From the NCBI GenBank assembly GCA_050260515.1, contig JBLNCI010000044.1, forward strand, positions 1 to 64,000: 64,000 bases of DNA, written 5' to 3'. Both the position numbers and the translations under genes were made by a program. Positions 8,888 through 18,087 of the stretch are shown piece after piece; the first letter of the stretch is position 1; every line of letters starts with the position of its first letter. The notes under the pieces were generated by a model. It worked only from the letters and a program-made list of their open reading frames with translations, searched no databases and was not told where the DNA came from. The stretch is from DATJIG01 sp050260515 (lineage in GTDB: Bacteria > Pseudomonadota > Alphaproteobacteria > SMXQ01).

Positions 8888-9925
8888 GTGATCCCCAGCG
8901 ATCCGTCCGGCGTCATGTCCCGCAGTTCCGCTTCGGTCGCCGAGGACGGCGCCGATCTCGCCCGCGCGATCGAGACCGCCGGGCAGCGCGTGCGTCTCGT
9001 CAAGGAAGAGCTTTCGCGCCTCGTCTTCGGCCAGGAGGCCGTCATCGAGGAGGTGCTCGTCACGCTGCTGTCGGGCGGTCACGCGCTGCTGGTCGGCGTC
9101 CCCGGGCTCGCCAAGACGCGGCTGGTGCGCGCGCTCGGCGACGTGCTCGGCCTCGACGACAAGCGCATCCAGTTCACCCCCGATCTGATGCCCGCCGACA
9201 TTCTCGGCACCGAGATCCTCGAGGAGCCGTCCCCCGGACGGCGCGCGTTCCGTTTCATCGCCGGCCCGGTGTTCTGCCAGCTCCTGATGGCCGACGAGAT
9301 CAACCGCGCGAGCCCGCGCACGCAGTCGGCGCTGCTGCAGGCGATGGAGGAGCGCTCGGTCGCCGTCGGCGGCGAGTCGCGCGCGCTGCCGACGCCGTTC
9401 CACGTGCTCGCGACCCAGAACCCGCTCGAGCAGGAAGGGACGTATCCGCTGCCCGAGGCGCAGCTCGATCGCTTCCTGATGCAGATCGACGTCCGCTATC
9501 CCGACCGCGACGCCGAGCGCCGGATGCTGCTGACCACCACCGGACCGACGGACGCGCAGCCGCGCGCGGTGATGACGGCCGACGAGCTGATCGCCGCCGA
9601 ACGCCTCGTCCGCCGCCTGCCGGTCGGCGAGTCGGTGGTCGAGGCGATTCTCTCGTTGGTGCGCTCGGGCCGCCCCGAGACCTCGACCGAGGATCTCGTC
9701 ACGCGCTACGTCGCGTGGGGCCCCGGTCCGCGCGCGAGCCAGGCGCTGATGCTGGCGTCGCGTGCCCGCGCCCTGCTCGAAGGGCGCCTCGCGCCCTCGG
9801 TCGACGACGTCGTCGCGCTCGCGCCGCCGGTGCTACGGCATCGCATGGCGCTCGGCTTCGCCGCGCGCGCCGACGGCGTCACGCTCGACGACGTCATCGA
9901 GCGCCTCGTCGCGCCGCTGCGCTGA
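8888..9925 (+). CDS. MoxR family AAA+ ATPase
   Basis: A 345-residue AAA+ ATPase of the MoxR family. The Walker A-type loop GVPGLAKTRL, Walker B LLMADEINRASPRTQSALLQAMEE and sensor 1 in HVLATQNPLEQEGTYPLPEAQLDRF are all typical. MoxR ATPases act as chaperones that mature enzyme complexes, together with von Willebrand factor A-type partners such as the DUF58 product just downstream. The GTG at 8888 was chosen because GGAGG stands about 6 bp before it; ATG starts at 8876 and 8807 are possible but less well supported. The DUF58 gene starts 12 bp after its stop. Confidence 0.88.
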   Translation: MIPSDPSGVMSRSSASVAEDGADLARAIETAGQRVRLVKEELSRLVFGQEAVIEEVLVTLLSGGHALLVGVPGLAKTRLVRALGDVLGLDDKRIQFTPDLMPADILGTEILEEPSPGRRAFRFIAGPVFCQLLMADEINRASPRTQSALLQAMEERSVAVGGESRALPTPFHVLATQNPLEQEGTYPLPEAQLDRFLMQIDVRYPDRDAERRMLLTTTGPTDAQPRAVMTADELIAAERLVRRLPVGESVVEAILSLVRSGRPETSTEDLVTRYVAWGPGPRASQALMLASRARALLEGRLAPSVDDVVALAPPVLRHRMALGFAARADGVTLDDVIERLVAPLR

Positions 9926-9936
9926 CTGGAGCCATC

Positions 9937-10812
9937 GTGGCATCAAGCGCAGAAACGCTCCTCCTGCACCGCGCGGAGGCGGCATCGGACCGCCTCCCGC
10001 CGCTGCTGGTCGCCGCCGAGCGGGTCGCCGCCGCGATCCAGATCGGCGTCCACGGCCGCAAGCGCGCGGGGCCGGGCGAGACGTTCTGGCAGTTCCGCCC
10101 GTACCGCGAGGGCGATCCCGCGAGCAAGGTCGACTGGCGCCGCTCGGCGAAGGGCGATCGCCTGTTCGTCCGCGAGCGCGAATGGGAGGCGGCGCAGACC
10201 GTCTGGCTGTGGCGCGACGCGTCGCCGTCGATGGAGTACCGCTCGCACAAGAACCTGATGACCAAGCGCGAGCGCGCCGAGGTGCTGCTGCTCGCGCTGG
10301 CGCTGGTGCTGGTGCGCGCCGGCGAGCGGGTGGCGCTCTTGGGCGGCGAGCCGCCGACCACCACCCGCGCCGGCATCGATCGCATGGCGGCGGCGCTGCT
10401 GCGCCCATCAAACAATGCGCCCGGACTCCCTCCGGCCGAGGGCACCGTGCGCTACGCGCGCTTCGTCGCCTTCGGCGACTTCCTCGATCCGGTCGACGAC
10501 ACCGCCGCGCGCCTGCGCGCTCACGCGAGCCGCGGCGTCAAAGGCCACCTCGTGCAGGTGTTCGACCCCGCCGAGGAGACATTGCCGTTCGCGGGCCGCG
10601 TCCGCTTCGAGGGGCCCGAGTCCGAGGGCGAGACGCTGATCGAGCGCGCCGACAGCTTGCGCGAGGCCTACGGCGAGAAGCTCGCGGCGCATCGCGCCGG
10701 TCTCGCCCAGGCCTGCGCGCGCCTCGACTTCACCTTCGACACGCACCGCACCGACCAGCCGGCGTCGGCGGCGCTGCTCCCTCTCTTCGCCGCCATCGGC
10801 GAGCGCGACTGA
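9937..10812 (+). CDS. DUF58 domain protein, MoxR partner
   Basis: A 291-residue protein with the DUF58 signature in its first third: GRKRAGPGETFWQFRPYREGDPASKVDWRRSAKGDRLFVREREWE. The rest has a vWA-like fold beginning at VWLWRDASPSM, whose Asp/Ser pattern is an incomplete metal-ion site. DUF58 proteins are the usual partners of MoxR ATPases. The start is GTG at 9937, preceded by GGAG. The DUF4159 gene begins 2 bp after its stop. Confidence 0.86.
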   Translation: MASSAETLLLHRAEAASDRLPPLLVAAERVAAAIQIGVHGRKRAGPGETFWQFRPYREGDPASKVDWRRSAKGDRLFVREREWEAAQTVWLWRDASPSMEYRSHKNLMTKRERAEVLLLALALVLVRAGERVALLGGEPPTTTRAGIDRMAAALLRPSNNAPGLPPAEGTVRYARFVAFGDFLDPVDDTAARLRAHASRGVKGHLVQVFDPAEETLPFAGRVRFEGPESEGETLIERADSLREAYGEKLAAHRAGLAQACARLDFTFDTHRTDQPASAALLPLFAAIGERD

Positions 10813-10813
10813 C

Positions 10814-13534
10814 ATGCTCGATCTCGGGTTCATCGCCTTCGCCAATCCGCTGCTGCTCGCGGGGCTCGCAGCACTGCCGCTGATCTGGTGGCTGCTGCGG
10901 GTGACGCCGCCCGCGCCGCGCCACGTCCGCTTCCCGCCGATCCGCCTGCTGTTCGGGCTGGAAGCGCGCGAGCGCACGCCGGCGGCGACGCCGCTGTGGC
11001 TGGTGATCCTGCGCATGGTGCTGGCGGCGCTCATCATCCTGGCACTCGCCGATCCGATCCTGTCGCCGAGCGCCGCGTTGCCGGGCGGCGGGCCGGTCGT
11101 GCTGGTGATCGACGACGGCTGGGGCGCCGCGCGCGACTGGAGCGCCCGCAAGAAGGCGGCGCTCGACGTGCTGACCCGCGCCGACCGCTCCGGACGGCAG
11201 GTCGCGCTCATCCCCACCGCGCCGCCACCGACCGGCGAGGCGCCGTCGCCAGCCCGCCTGATCTCCGCCGCCGACGCGCGCTCGGCGCTGGAGGCCCTGC
11301 AGCCGAAGCCGTGGCCGAGCGATCGCAGCCGCGCGATTGCCGCGCTGGAGCGCGGCGGCTTCAAGGGCCCGGCGATCGCGGTGTGGGTCAGCGACGGCAT
11401 CGCCGGCGAGGGCGACGCCCGGCTCGGCGAGACGCTCCAGCATCTGGGCGGGCTCATCGTGATCCGCGGCGAAGGAGTCGACACCGCGCATCTGCTGATG
11501 CCGCCGCGCACCGATCCGTCGGGGCTCAAGCTTCAGGCTCGCCGCGCGGACGCAGGCCGCAGCGATCAGATCTGGGTGCGCGCGACCACCGAGGACGGCC
11601 GGCTGGTGTCGCGCGCCCGCGTCGACTTCGCTTCGGGCTCGCAGACCGGCGACGGCGCCATGGGCGTGCCGCTCGAGATCAGGAACCGCATCGCGCGTCT
11701 CGCCGTCGAGGGCGAGGACACCGCGGGCGCCACCGTCCTGATGGACGAGCGCTATCGCCGTCGCGCGGTCGGCATCCCGACCGCGGTCGCGCGCGAGGCG
11801 CAACCGCTGTTGTCCGAGCGCTACTATCTCGCCCGCGCGCTCGAGCCGTTCGCCGAAGTGCACGAAGGCAAGATCGCCAATCTCATCCAGCAGGGCGTGT
11901 CGGTGATCACGGTGCCGGATTCGGAAGCGCTCGACCCCGAGGCCCGCGCCCAGCTCCGCGCCTGGGTCGAGCAGGGGGGCACGCTGGTGCGCTTCGCGGG
12001 CCCGCGGCTCGCCGAGCGCGCCGACGATCTGGTGCCGGTGAAGCTCCGCGGCGGCGGCCGCACGCTGGGCGGCGCGCTGTCGTGGTCGGAGCCCGCCGGG
12101 CTCGCCCCGTTCGGTCCCGACTCGCCGTTCGCCGGCATCACGGTGGCCGACGACGTGAAGGTCGAGAAGCAGGTGCTCGCCGAGCCCACGCCCGATCTCG
12201 CCCAGCACACCTGGGCGCAGCTCCAGGACGGCACGCCGCTGATCACCGCCGCCAACAAGGGCCAAGGTCGCATCATCCTTGTCCACACCACCGCGAACGG
12301 CGACTGGTCGAACCTCGCGCTGTCGGGTCTGTTCGTCGAAATGCTGCGGCGCGTCGTCGCGCTGTCGGCGGGCACGGCCGAGGTCGCGCCGGGCGCGACG
12401 CTGGCACCGTTCCGGTCGCTCGACGGATTCGGCCGCCTGACCACGCCGCCGCCGGCCGCGCGGCCGATCCAGCCCGGCGCCAAGACGGTCGCCGAGCCCG
12501 CGCATCCGCCTGGGCTCTACGGCGGCGACGACGCGTCGAGCCGGTTCGCGTTCAATCTCGCCGACGGCGCGCCGGCGCCGACGCCGGTCGCGATCCCGCA
12601 AGGCGCCGAAGTGCGACCGGTGCACGCCGAGACCGAACGGGCGCTGAAGCCGTCGCTGCTCACCGCGGCGCTGTTGCTCGCCATCGCCGACACCGTCATC
12701 GCGCTGCTGCTGCGCGGGCTGATCGCGCTCCCCGGCCGCCGCGCCACCCGCGCCGCGGCGGGCATCGCGCTCGCCGTCGCGGTCGCCATCGGCACCGCTC
12801 ACGCACAGGCACCGGCCAACGACGACAAGTTCGCCATGGACGCCGCCGCCGCCACGCGGCTCGCGTACGTCATCACCCACGACGGCGCCGCCGACGACGT
12901 CAGCCGCGCCGGACTCTCCGGGCTCACCCAGGTGCTGGTGCAACGCACCGCGGTCGAGCCCGACGAGCCGATCGGCGTCGACATCGAGCGCGACGAGCTG
13001 GCGTTCTTCCCGATGCTCTACTGGCCGATGACCGAGGCCCAGCAGCCGCCGTCGCGCGAGGCACGCGAGCGCATCGAGGCGTTCCTCAAAGGCGGCGGCA
13101 CGATCGTGTTCGACACCCGCGACCGCCAGATGGGCACCGACGCCGGCCCCGGCGCCGCAAAGCTGCAGCAGATCGCCACCGGCCTCGATCTGCCGGCGCT
13201 GATGCCGGTGCCCGCCGATCACATCCTGACGAAGTCGTTCTACCTGCTGCAGGACTTCCCCGGCCGGTGGGCCGGCGGACAGGTGTGGGTCGAGCGCAAC
13301 GAGACGGCGTCGAACGACGGCGTGTCGTCGATCGTCGTCGGCTCGAACGACTGGGCCGCGGCGTGGGCGATCGACCGCAACGGCCGGCCGCTGTATCCGA
13401 CGACGCCGGGCGGCGAGCGCCAGCGCGAAATAGCGATGCGCTTCGGCGTGAACCTCGTGATGTACGTGCTGACCGGCAACTACAAGGCCGATCAGGTACA
13501 CGTCCCGGCGATCCTCGAACGGCTGGGGCAGTAG
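10814..13534 (+). CDS. Membrane protein with BatA-like N-terminus and DUF4159 domain
   Basis: A 906-residue protein. Two N-terminal membrane helices (residues about 8-26 and 57-78) flank a short loop with the FPPIRLLFGLEARERTP pattern of BatA / aerotolerance proteins. A periplasmic vWA-like region follows (VVLVIDDGWGA). Two further hydrophobic segments lie near residues 612-650 (LLTAALLLAIADTVIALLL, then AAGIALAVAVAIGTAHA). The C-terminal part from about residue 670 is DUF4159 (LAYVITHDGAADDVSRAGLSGL ... FPMLYWPM), a glutamine-amidotransferase-like fold. It probably forms an envelope complex with the MoxR and DUF58 products. Its substrate is not known. Confidence 0.85.
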   Translation: MLDLGFIAFANPLLLAGLAALPLIWWLLRVTPPAPRHVRFPPIRLLFGLEARERTPAATPLWLVILRMVLAALIILALADPILSPSAALPGGGPVVLVIDDGWGAARDWSARKKAALDVLTRADRSGRQVALIPTAPPPTGEAPSPARLISAADARSALEALQPKPWPSDRSRAIAALERGGFKGPAIAVWVSDGIAGEGDARLGETLQHLGGLIVIRGEGVDTAHLLMPPRTDPSGLKLQARRADAGRSDQIWVRATTEDGRLVSRARVDFASGSQTGDGAMGVPLEIRNRIARLAVEGEDTAGATVLMDERYRRRAVGIPTAVAREAQPLLSERYYLARALEPFAEVHEGKIANLIQQGVSVITVPDSEALDPEARAQLRAWVEQGGTLVRFAGPRLAERADDLVPVKLRGGGRTLGGALSWSEPAGLAPFGPDSPFAGITVADDVKVEKQVLAEPTPDLAQHTWAQLQDGTPLITAANKGQGRIILVHTTANGDWSNLALSGLFVEMLRRVVALSAGTAEVAPGATLAPFRSLDGFGRLTTPPPAARPIQPGAKTVAEPAHPPGLYGGDDASSRFAFNLADGAPAPTPVAIPQGAEVRPVHAETERALKPSLLTAALLLAIADTVIALLLRGLIALPGRRATRAAAGIALAVAVAIGTAHAQAPANDDKFAMDAAAATRLAYVITHDGAADDVSRAGLSGLTQVLVQRTAVEPDEPIGVDIERDELAFFPMLYWPMTEAQQPPSREARERIEAFLKGGGTIVFDTRDRQMGTDAGPGAAKLQQIATGLDLPALMPVPADHILTKSFYLLQDFPGRWAGGQVWVERNETASNDGVSSIVVGSNDWAAAWAIDRNGRPLYPTTPGGERQREIAMRFGVNLVMYVLTGNYKADQVHVPAILERLGQ

Positions 13535-13541
13535 GACGTCG

Positions 13542-15620
13542 ATGGGCAGCTTCAGCAGCATCGTCTTTGATCCGTACCTGCCGCTGTGGGCGAATGTCGC
13601 CATCGGCGCGCTCGCGGCCGCGGCGATCCTCGTCGCGCTGTTCGTCGGCGCGCGCGGCGCGATCGTGCGTGCGCTCGCCTTGGCTGCCCTGTTCGGCGCG
13701 ATCATGAATCCGACGCTGCGCGACGAGGAGCGCGAGCCGCTGCCGTCGGTCGCCCTCGTCGTCAAGGACGACAGCCCGAGCCAGGCGGTGGGCGAGCGCC
13801 GCGCCCAGGCCGAGCAGGCGCGCCAGCAGATCACCGACAGCCTGCGCAAGCTGCCCGGCATCGAGGTGCGCGAGGTCACGGCCCACCCCAACGGCAGCGA
13901 CGCCGGCGACGGCACGCATCTGTTCTCCGCCGCCTCCGAGGCGCTGGCCGACGTGCCGCCGGCCCAGGTCGCGGGCGTCGTGATGATCACCGACGGCGAG
14001 GTCCACGACGCGCCGAAGGACGCGAAAAACCTCACCTATGCCGGACCGCTCCATGTGCTGCTGACCGGCTCGCGCAACGAGCGCGACCGCCGCCTCGTGG
14101 TCGACCGCGCGCCCGGCTACGGCATCGTCGGCCAGGATGCGACCTTCACGGTGCGCATCGAGGACCAGCCCGAGGCGCTGACGCGCGGCGCGATCCGCGT
14201 CGACGTGACCGTCGACGGCGAGCCTCTGGCCCCGCAGACCGCGACGCTCGGCCAGCCGCTGTCGATCACGGTTCCGATCCGCCACGGCGGCGCCAACGTC
14301 GTCGAGATCGCGACCGACGTGGTGCCGGGCGAGATCACGCCGATCAACAACCGCGCCGCGGTGGTGATCGAGGGCGTGCGCGACCGCCTCAAGGTGCTGC
14401 TGGTGTCGGGGCTGCCCCACAACGGCGAGCGCGTGTGGCGCAACCTGCTCAAGGCCGATCCGTCGGTCGACCTCGTCCACTTCACGATTTTGCGGCCGCC
14501 GGAGAAGCAGGACGGCACGCCGGTGCGCGAGCTGTCGCTGATCGCCTTCCCGACCCGAGAGCTGTTCGAGGAGAAGCTCGACACGTTCGACCTCGTCATC
14601 TTCGACCGCTACCATCGCCGCGGCATCCTGCCGACCGCATATCTCGACAACGTCGTGCGCTACGTCCAGAACGGCGGCGCGGTGCTCGAGGCGGGCGGTC
14701 CCGGTCTCGCCAGCCCGAACGGGCTCTACAACACGCCGCTCAAGGCGGTGCTGCCGCTGGTGCCCACGGGCCAGATGATCGACCGGCCGTTCAAGCCGCA
14801 CGTCACCGAGATCGGCCGCCGCCATCCGGTGACGATGGGGCTGCCCGGCTCGCAAGGGGGGCCGGACGACGAGCCGTCGTGGAGCCGCTGGTTCCGCCAG
14901 GCCGACGCCAGCGCGCGCGGAGGCCAGGTCGTGATGGAGGGCGCCGGCGGCAAGCCGCTGCTGGTGCTCGACCGCGTCGGCCAGGGTCGCGTCGCCGAGC
15001 TGTCGTCCGATCAGATCTGGCTGTGGGCGCGCGGCTACGAGGGTGGCGGTCCGCAGGCCGAGTTGCTCCGTCGCGTCGCGCACTGGCTGATGAAGGAGCC
15101 GACGCTCGAGGAGGAGGACCTGCGCGCCGTCGCCCAAGGCTCGAACGTCACGGTGACGCGCGTGAGCCTGTCGAACGATCCGGTCGAGGTCGCGGTGCGC
15201 ACCCCGTCTGGCCAGGACCGCTCGCTGACGCTGGAGCCGGCGGGCGATGGTCCCGCCCAGGCGACGCTCGCCGCCGACGAGCCCGGCGTGTGGCGGTTCG
15301 ACGACGGCACCCACAAGGCGGTCGCGGTGGTCGGCGCCGAGCTGCAAAAGGAGCTGGCCGACGTCCGCGCCACCGAGTCGATTCTCACGCCGCTGGTGCG
15401 CGCCAAGGGCGGGGCGGTCGACTGGATCGCCGACGGCATCCCGGAGGCGCGGCTCGCCCGCGTCGGGCAGACCGCCGCCGGCCGCGGCTGGATCGGCTTC
15501 GCCGGCGGGGTCGACTATGTCGTGAAGGGCGTGCGCGAGATTCCGCTGATGCCGGCGTTCCTCGCGCTGCTCGCGGTGCTCGCGGCGCTGGCCGCGGCAT
15601 GGGCCCGCGAATCGCGCTAG
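13542..15620 (+). CDS. Membrane protein with glutamine amidotransferase-like domain
   Basis: A 692-residue protein with two N-terminal membrane helices (about residues 17-58) and one at the C-terminus (PAFLALLAVLAALAAAWA). Between them lie a vWA-like segment (VALVVKDDSPSQAVGERRAQ ... VVMITDGEVHDA) and a class I amidotransferase-like segment (VLLVSGLPHNGERVWRNLL ... NGGAVLEAGGPG). I see no obvious catalytic Cys nucleophile elbow. It is the last gene of the MoxR-DUF58-DUF4159 operon, starting 7 bp after the DUF4159 stop, and is commonly present in this cluster. It converges on the hybrid kinase gene with 9 bp between stop codons. Confidence 0.8.
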   Translation: MGSFSSIVFDPYLPLWANVAIGALAAAAILVALFVGARGAIVRALALAALFGAIMNPTLRDEEREPLPSVALVVKDDSPSQAVGERRAQAEQARQQITDSLRKLPGIEVREVTAHPNGSDAGDGTHLFSAASEALADVPPAQVAGVVMITDGEVHDAPKDAKNLTYAGPLHVLLTGSRNERDRRLVVDRAPGYGIVGQDATFTVRIEDQPEALTRGAIRVDVTVDGEPLAPQTATLGQPLSITVPIRHGGANVVEIATDVVPGEITPINNRAAVVIEGVRDRLKVLLVSGLPHNGERVWRNLLKADPSVDLVHFTILRPPEKQDGTPVRELSLIAFPTRELFEEKLDTFDLVIFDRYHRRGILPTAYLDNVVRYVQNGGAVLEAGGPGLASPNGLYNTPLKAVLPLVPTGQMIDRPFKPHVTEIGRRHPVTMGLPGSQGGPDDEPSWSRWFRQADASARGGQVVMEGAGGKPLLVLDRVGQGRVAELSSDQIWLWARGYEGGGPQAELLRRVAHWLMKEPTLEEEDLRAVAQGSNVTVTRVSLSNDPVEVAVRTPSGQDRSLTLEPAGDGPAQATLAADEPGVWRFDDGTHKAVAVVGAELQKELADVRATESILTPLVRAKGGAVDWIADGIPEARLARVGQTAAGRGWIGFAGGVDYVVKGVREIPLMPAFLALLAVLAALAAAWARESR

Positions 15621-15629
15621 GTCCTCGCT

Positions 15630-17915
15630 CTAGACCTTCTCTCGCAGCAACTCGTCGATCTTCAGCGCCAGCGCCTCGATCGAGTAGGGCTTGCTGATGA
15701 GGTGCACGCCGGGATCGAGCACGCCGCCGTGGACGATGGCGTTCCGCGTGTAGCCGGTCGTGAACAGCACCTTGAGCCTGGGATTGAGGCGCAGCGCCTC
15801 CTCGGCGAGCTGGCGGCCGTTCATGCCCGGCATCACGACGTCGGTGATCATCAGTTCGATGTCCGGATCGGCCGCGAGCAGCGCCAGCGCACTCGGGCCG
15901 CTTTCGGCCTCGACCGCGCGATAGCCGAGCTCGCGCGCCATGTCGGCGGTGAACGAACGCACGTCGGCCTCGTCTTCGACGATCAGGATCGACTCCCCAT
16001 GGGCGGCATGCGGCATAGCGGGCGTGGACGCGGCACCGACGGTCACCGGTTCCTCGTTGAACCGCGGGAGGTAGAGTTTCACGATCGTGCCGTGGCCGGG
16101 CTCGCTGTAGATCTTCACGTGGCCGCCCGACTGCTTGATGAAGCCGTGCACCTGGCTCAGTCCGAGGCCGGTGCCCTGGCCGATCTGCTTGGTGGTGAAG
16201 AACGGATCGAAGGCGCGCGCCACCACATCCGGCGGCATCCCCGTCCCGGTGTCGGTGACCGCGATCATGACGTACTGGCCCGCGGCGACGTCGGAATATC
16301 CCGCGACGTAGCTCTCGTCGAGATGCGCGTTCGCGGTCTCGATGGTCAGCTTGCCGCCCGAAGGCATCGCGTCGCGCGCGTTGATCGCGAGATTGACGAT
16401 GGCGTTCTCGAGTCCGTGCGGATCGACCTTGGCGCGCCACAGGCCGCCGGCAAGCACGGTCTCGATATGGACGGTCTCCGGGATCGTGCGCCGCAGCACC
16501 TCGCCCATGCCGGCGACCAGCTTGTTGACGTCGAGGACCTCGGGCGACAGCGGCTGCTGGCGGCCGAACGCGAGCAGCCGGGCGGTCAGGTTCGCCGCGC
16601 GCTCGGCGCCCTGAATCGCCGCCTCGGCGTACTTGCGGATGTCGGCCTCGCCGCGTTCGATCCGCCGCAGCATCAAACGCAGGCTGCCGAGCACGATCGC
16701 CAGCATGTTGTTGAAGTCGTGCGCGATGCCGCCGGTGAGCTGGCCGATCGCCTCGATCTTCTGCATCTGCCGGACCTGCGCCTCGCTTTCCTCGCGCAGT
16801 CGCATCTCGGCGCGGAGCTGGGAGGTGCGCGCGGCGACCTCGGCCTCGAGCGTCGCGGTGAACGCGCGTTGCCGCTCGAGCGCATCCGCCAGCACCTCGG
16901 TGACGGCGTTGATCTCGCGAATCTTGGAGTACGGCCGCACCAGCGGCTTGCCTTCGTTCACCGCGCGGGCGGCGTCGCTCAGCCCGTGGAGCGAGTGGTC
17001 GATGTGCCGCGCCAGCAGGAACACCAGCGCGACGACGATCAGGGCGATGACGGCTCCGATGATGCCGAGATCCCGCAGCGCCGCCTGAAGCGGAGCCTCC
17101 AGCGCCGCCTGGGGCATGCCGACGGCAGCCGCCCAATGGCTGTTCGGGGCGTCGGCGACCGTGGCGATCAGGGGCTGGCCGTCGAGCGACATCGAGGGAA
17201 TGACGCCGCGGCCGCCGTTCAGGAAATACCTCAGGATATCGGGCGAGAGATGACGGCCGGCGAACTGCTCGGCGGCTCTCGAACGGGTGAGGATGGTTCC
17301 CGTGGAATCCACGATCGACACCACCCATTCCGCCGGCACCCCCGGCTGGTCCATGACGGTGCGGAAGTCGCCGCCGTTGAGCCGCGTCGCGAGCACCCAG
17401 CGAACGTCGCCGTCGATGACGACCGGAACGCCGACGCCGGTCAGCAGTTCGCCGTGGCCCGCGCCGTGGATCACGCCGGTGATGTAGGTCTTAGGGTCCC
17501 CGAACACCGGCGCCCATACGCTTTCGTCCGCCTTCGGCAATGGCATGCCCTCGGGGAAGAACGTGTTGACGACGTGCTGTCCGTCGCGGCGGATCAGGGC
17601 GAAGTAGCGGCCGGTCGCCGCCGTCGCGTTCCTGAGCCGCTGTTCCGCCGCCGCGAGGTCGCCTTGGAGGAGAAGCGGCGACGAGGCGAGTACGCGCAGC
17701 GCCGCTTCGGCGGCCGCGAATTCCGCGTCGACCGCGCGGGCGACACCTTCGGCGCTCTGCTGGATCTGGATTTCGGCGCGCGTCCGCTCGCTGGCGGCAT
17801 AGCGGTGGAGCAGAACGCCCGCGAACATCACCGTCGGCACGACGGCAACGATCACGAGCATCAGCAGGACGATGCGCACGGGCAGTGCGCGGGGGGACAA
17901 CCGCAGGAGGGGCAT
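15630..17915 (-). CDS. Hybrid sensor histidine kinase with receiver domain
   Basis: A 761-residue inner-membrane kinase. Helix 1 (about residues 13-33) and helix 2 (about 282-303) enclose a double-Cache-like periplasmic sensor. A HAMP/coiled-coil linker follows. The HisKA dimerisation helix is GIAHDFNNMLAIVLGS, with His399 the expected phosphorylation site. The HATPase has N, G1 and G2 boxes (ENAIVNLAINARDAM, DTGTGMPP, GQGTGLGLSQ). The C-terminal receiver (about 640-757) carries the acceptor Asp692 in MITDVVMPGMNG and a conserved Lys in LISKPYS. No output regulator gene is beside it, so its partner is encoded elsewhere. The ligand is unknown. Confidence 0.9.
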   Translation of the reverse strand: MPLLRLSPRALPVRIVLLMLVIVAVVPTVMFAGVLLHRYAASERTRAEIQIQQSAEGVARAVDAEFAAAEAALRVLASSPLLLQGDLAAAEQRLRNATAATGRYFALIRRDGQHVVNTFFPEGMPLPKADESVWAPVFGDPKTYITGVIHGAGHGELLTGVGVPVVIDGDVRWVLATRLNGGDFRTVMDQPGVPAEWVVSIVDSTGTILTRSRAAEQFAGRHLSPDILRYFLNGGRGVIPSMSLDGQPLIATVADAPNSHWAAAVGMPQAALEAPLQAALRDLGIIGAVIALIVVALVFLLARHIDHSLHGLSDAARAVNEGKPLVRPYSKIREINAVTEVLADALERQRAFTATLEAEVAARTSQLRAEMRLREESEAQVRQMQKIEAIGQLTGGIAHDFNNMLAIVLGSLRLMLRRIERGEADIRKYAEAAIQGAERAANLTARLLAFGRQQPLSPEVLDVNKLVAGMGEVLRRTIPETVHIETVLAGGLWRAKVDPHGLENAIVNLAINARDAMPSGGKLTIETANAHLDESYVAGYSDVAAGQYVMIAVTDTGTGMPPDVVARAFDPFFTTKQIGQGTGLGLSQVHGFIKQSGGHVKIYSEPGHGTIVKLYLPRFNEEPVTVGAASTPAMPHAAHGESILIVEDEADVRSFTADMARELGYRAVEAESGPSALALLAADPDIELMITDVVMPGMNGRQLAEEALRLNPRLKVLFTTGYTRNAIVHGGVLDPGVHLISKPYSIEALALKIDELLREKV

Positions 17916-18020
17916 GCCGCTCGCGTACTCCGTTGACGGCGCGAGAGCTTACCCGGACGGCGCGAACGCACAAGCGTTTCCGAACTGTGTCGGACGGCCG
18001 ACACAGCGCGCGAGAACCGT

Positions 18021-18047
18021 CCCGCCGTTAACGATTAAGACGGCGGG
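18021..18047 (-). terminator. Possible terminator hairpin after the EEP nuclease gene
   Basis: CCCGCCGT at 18021-18028 pairs with ACGGCGGG at 18040-18047 around an 11-nt AT-rich loop. It lies about 40 bp past the stop of the minus-strand nuclease gene. There is no T-run, so its role is uncertain. Confidence 0.3.
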
Positions 18048-18087
18048 CATGCGACAGCGTCCGGCCGAAATGCCGCGGTGGAACGCG

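Noticed and set aside
10730..14035. 1101-residue open frame on the minus strand across the DUF58-DUF4159 genes
   Set aside because: Composition is random-like (Arg, Gly, Ala, His), and the plus-strand genes carry recognisable domains over the same bases.
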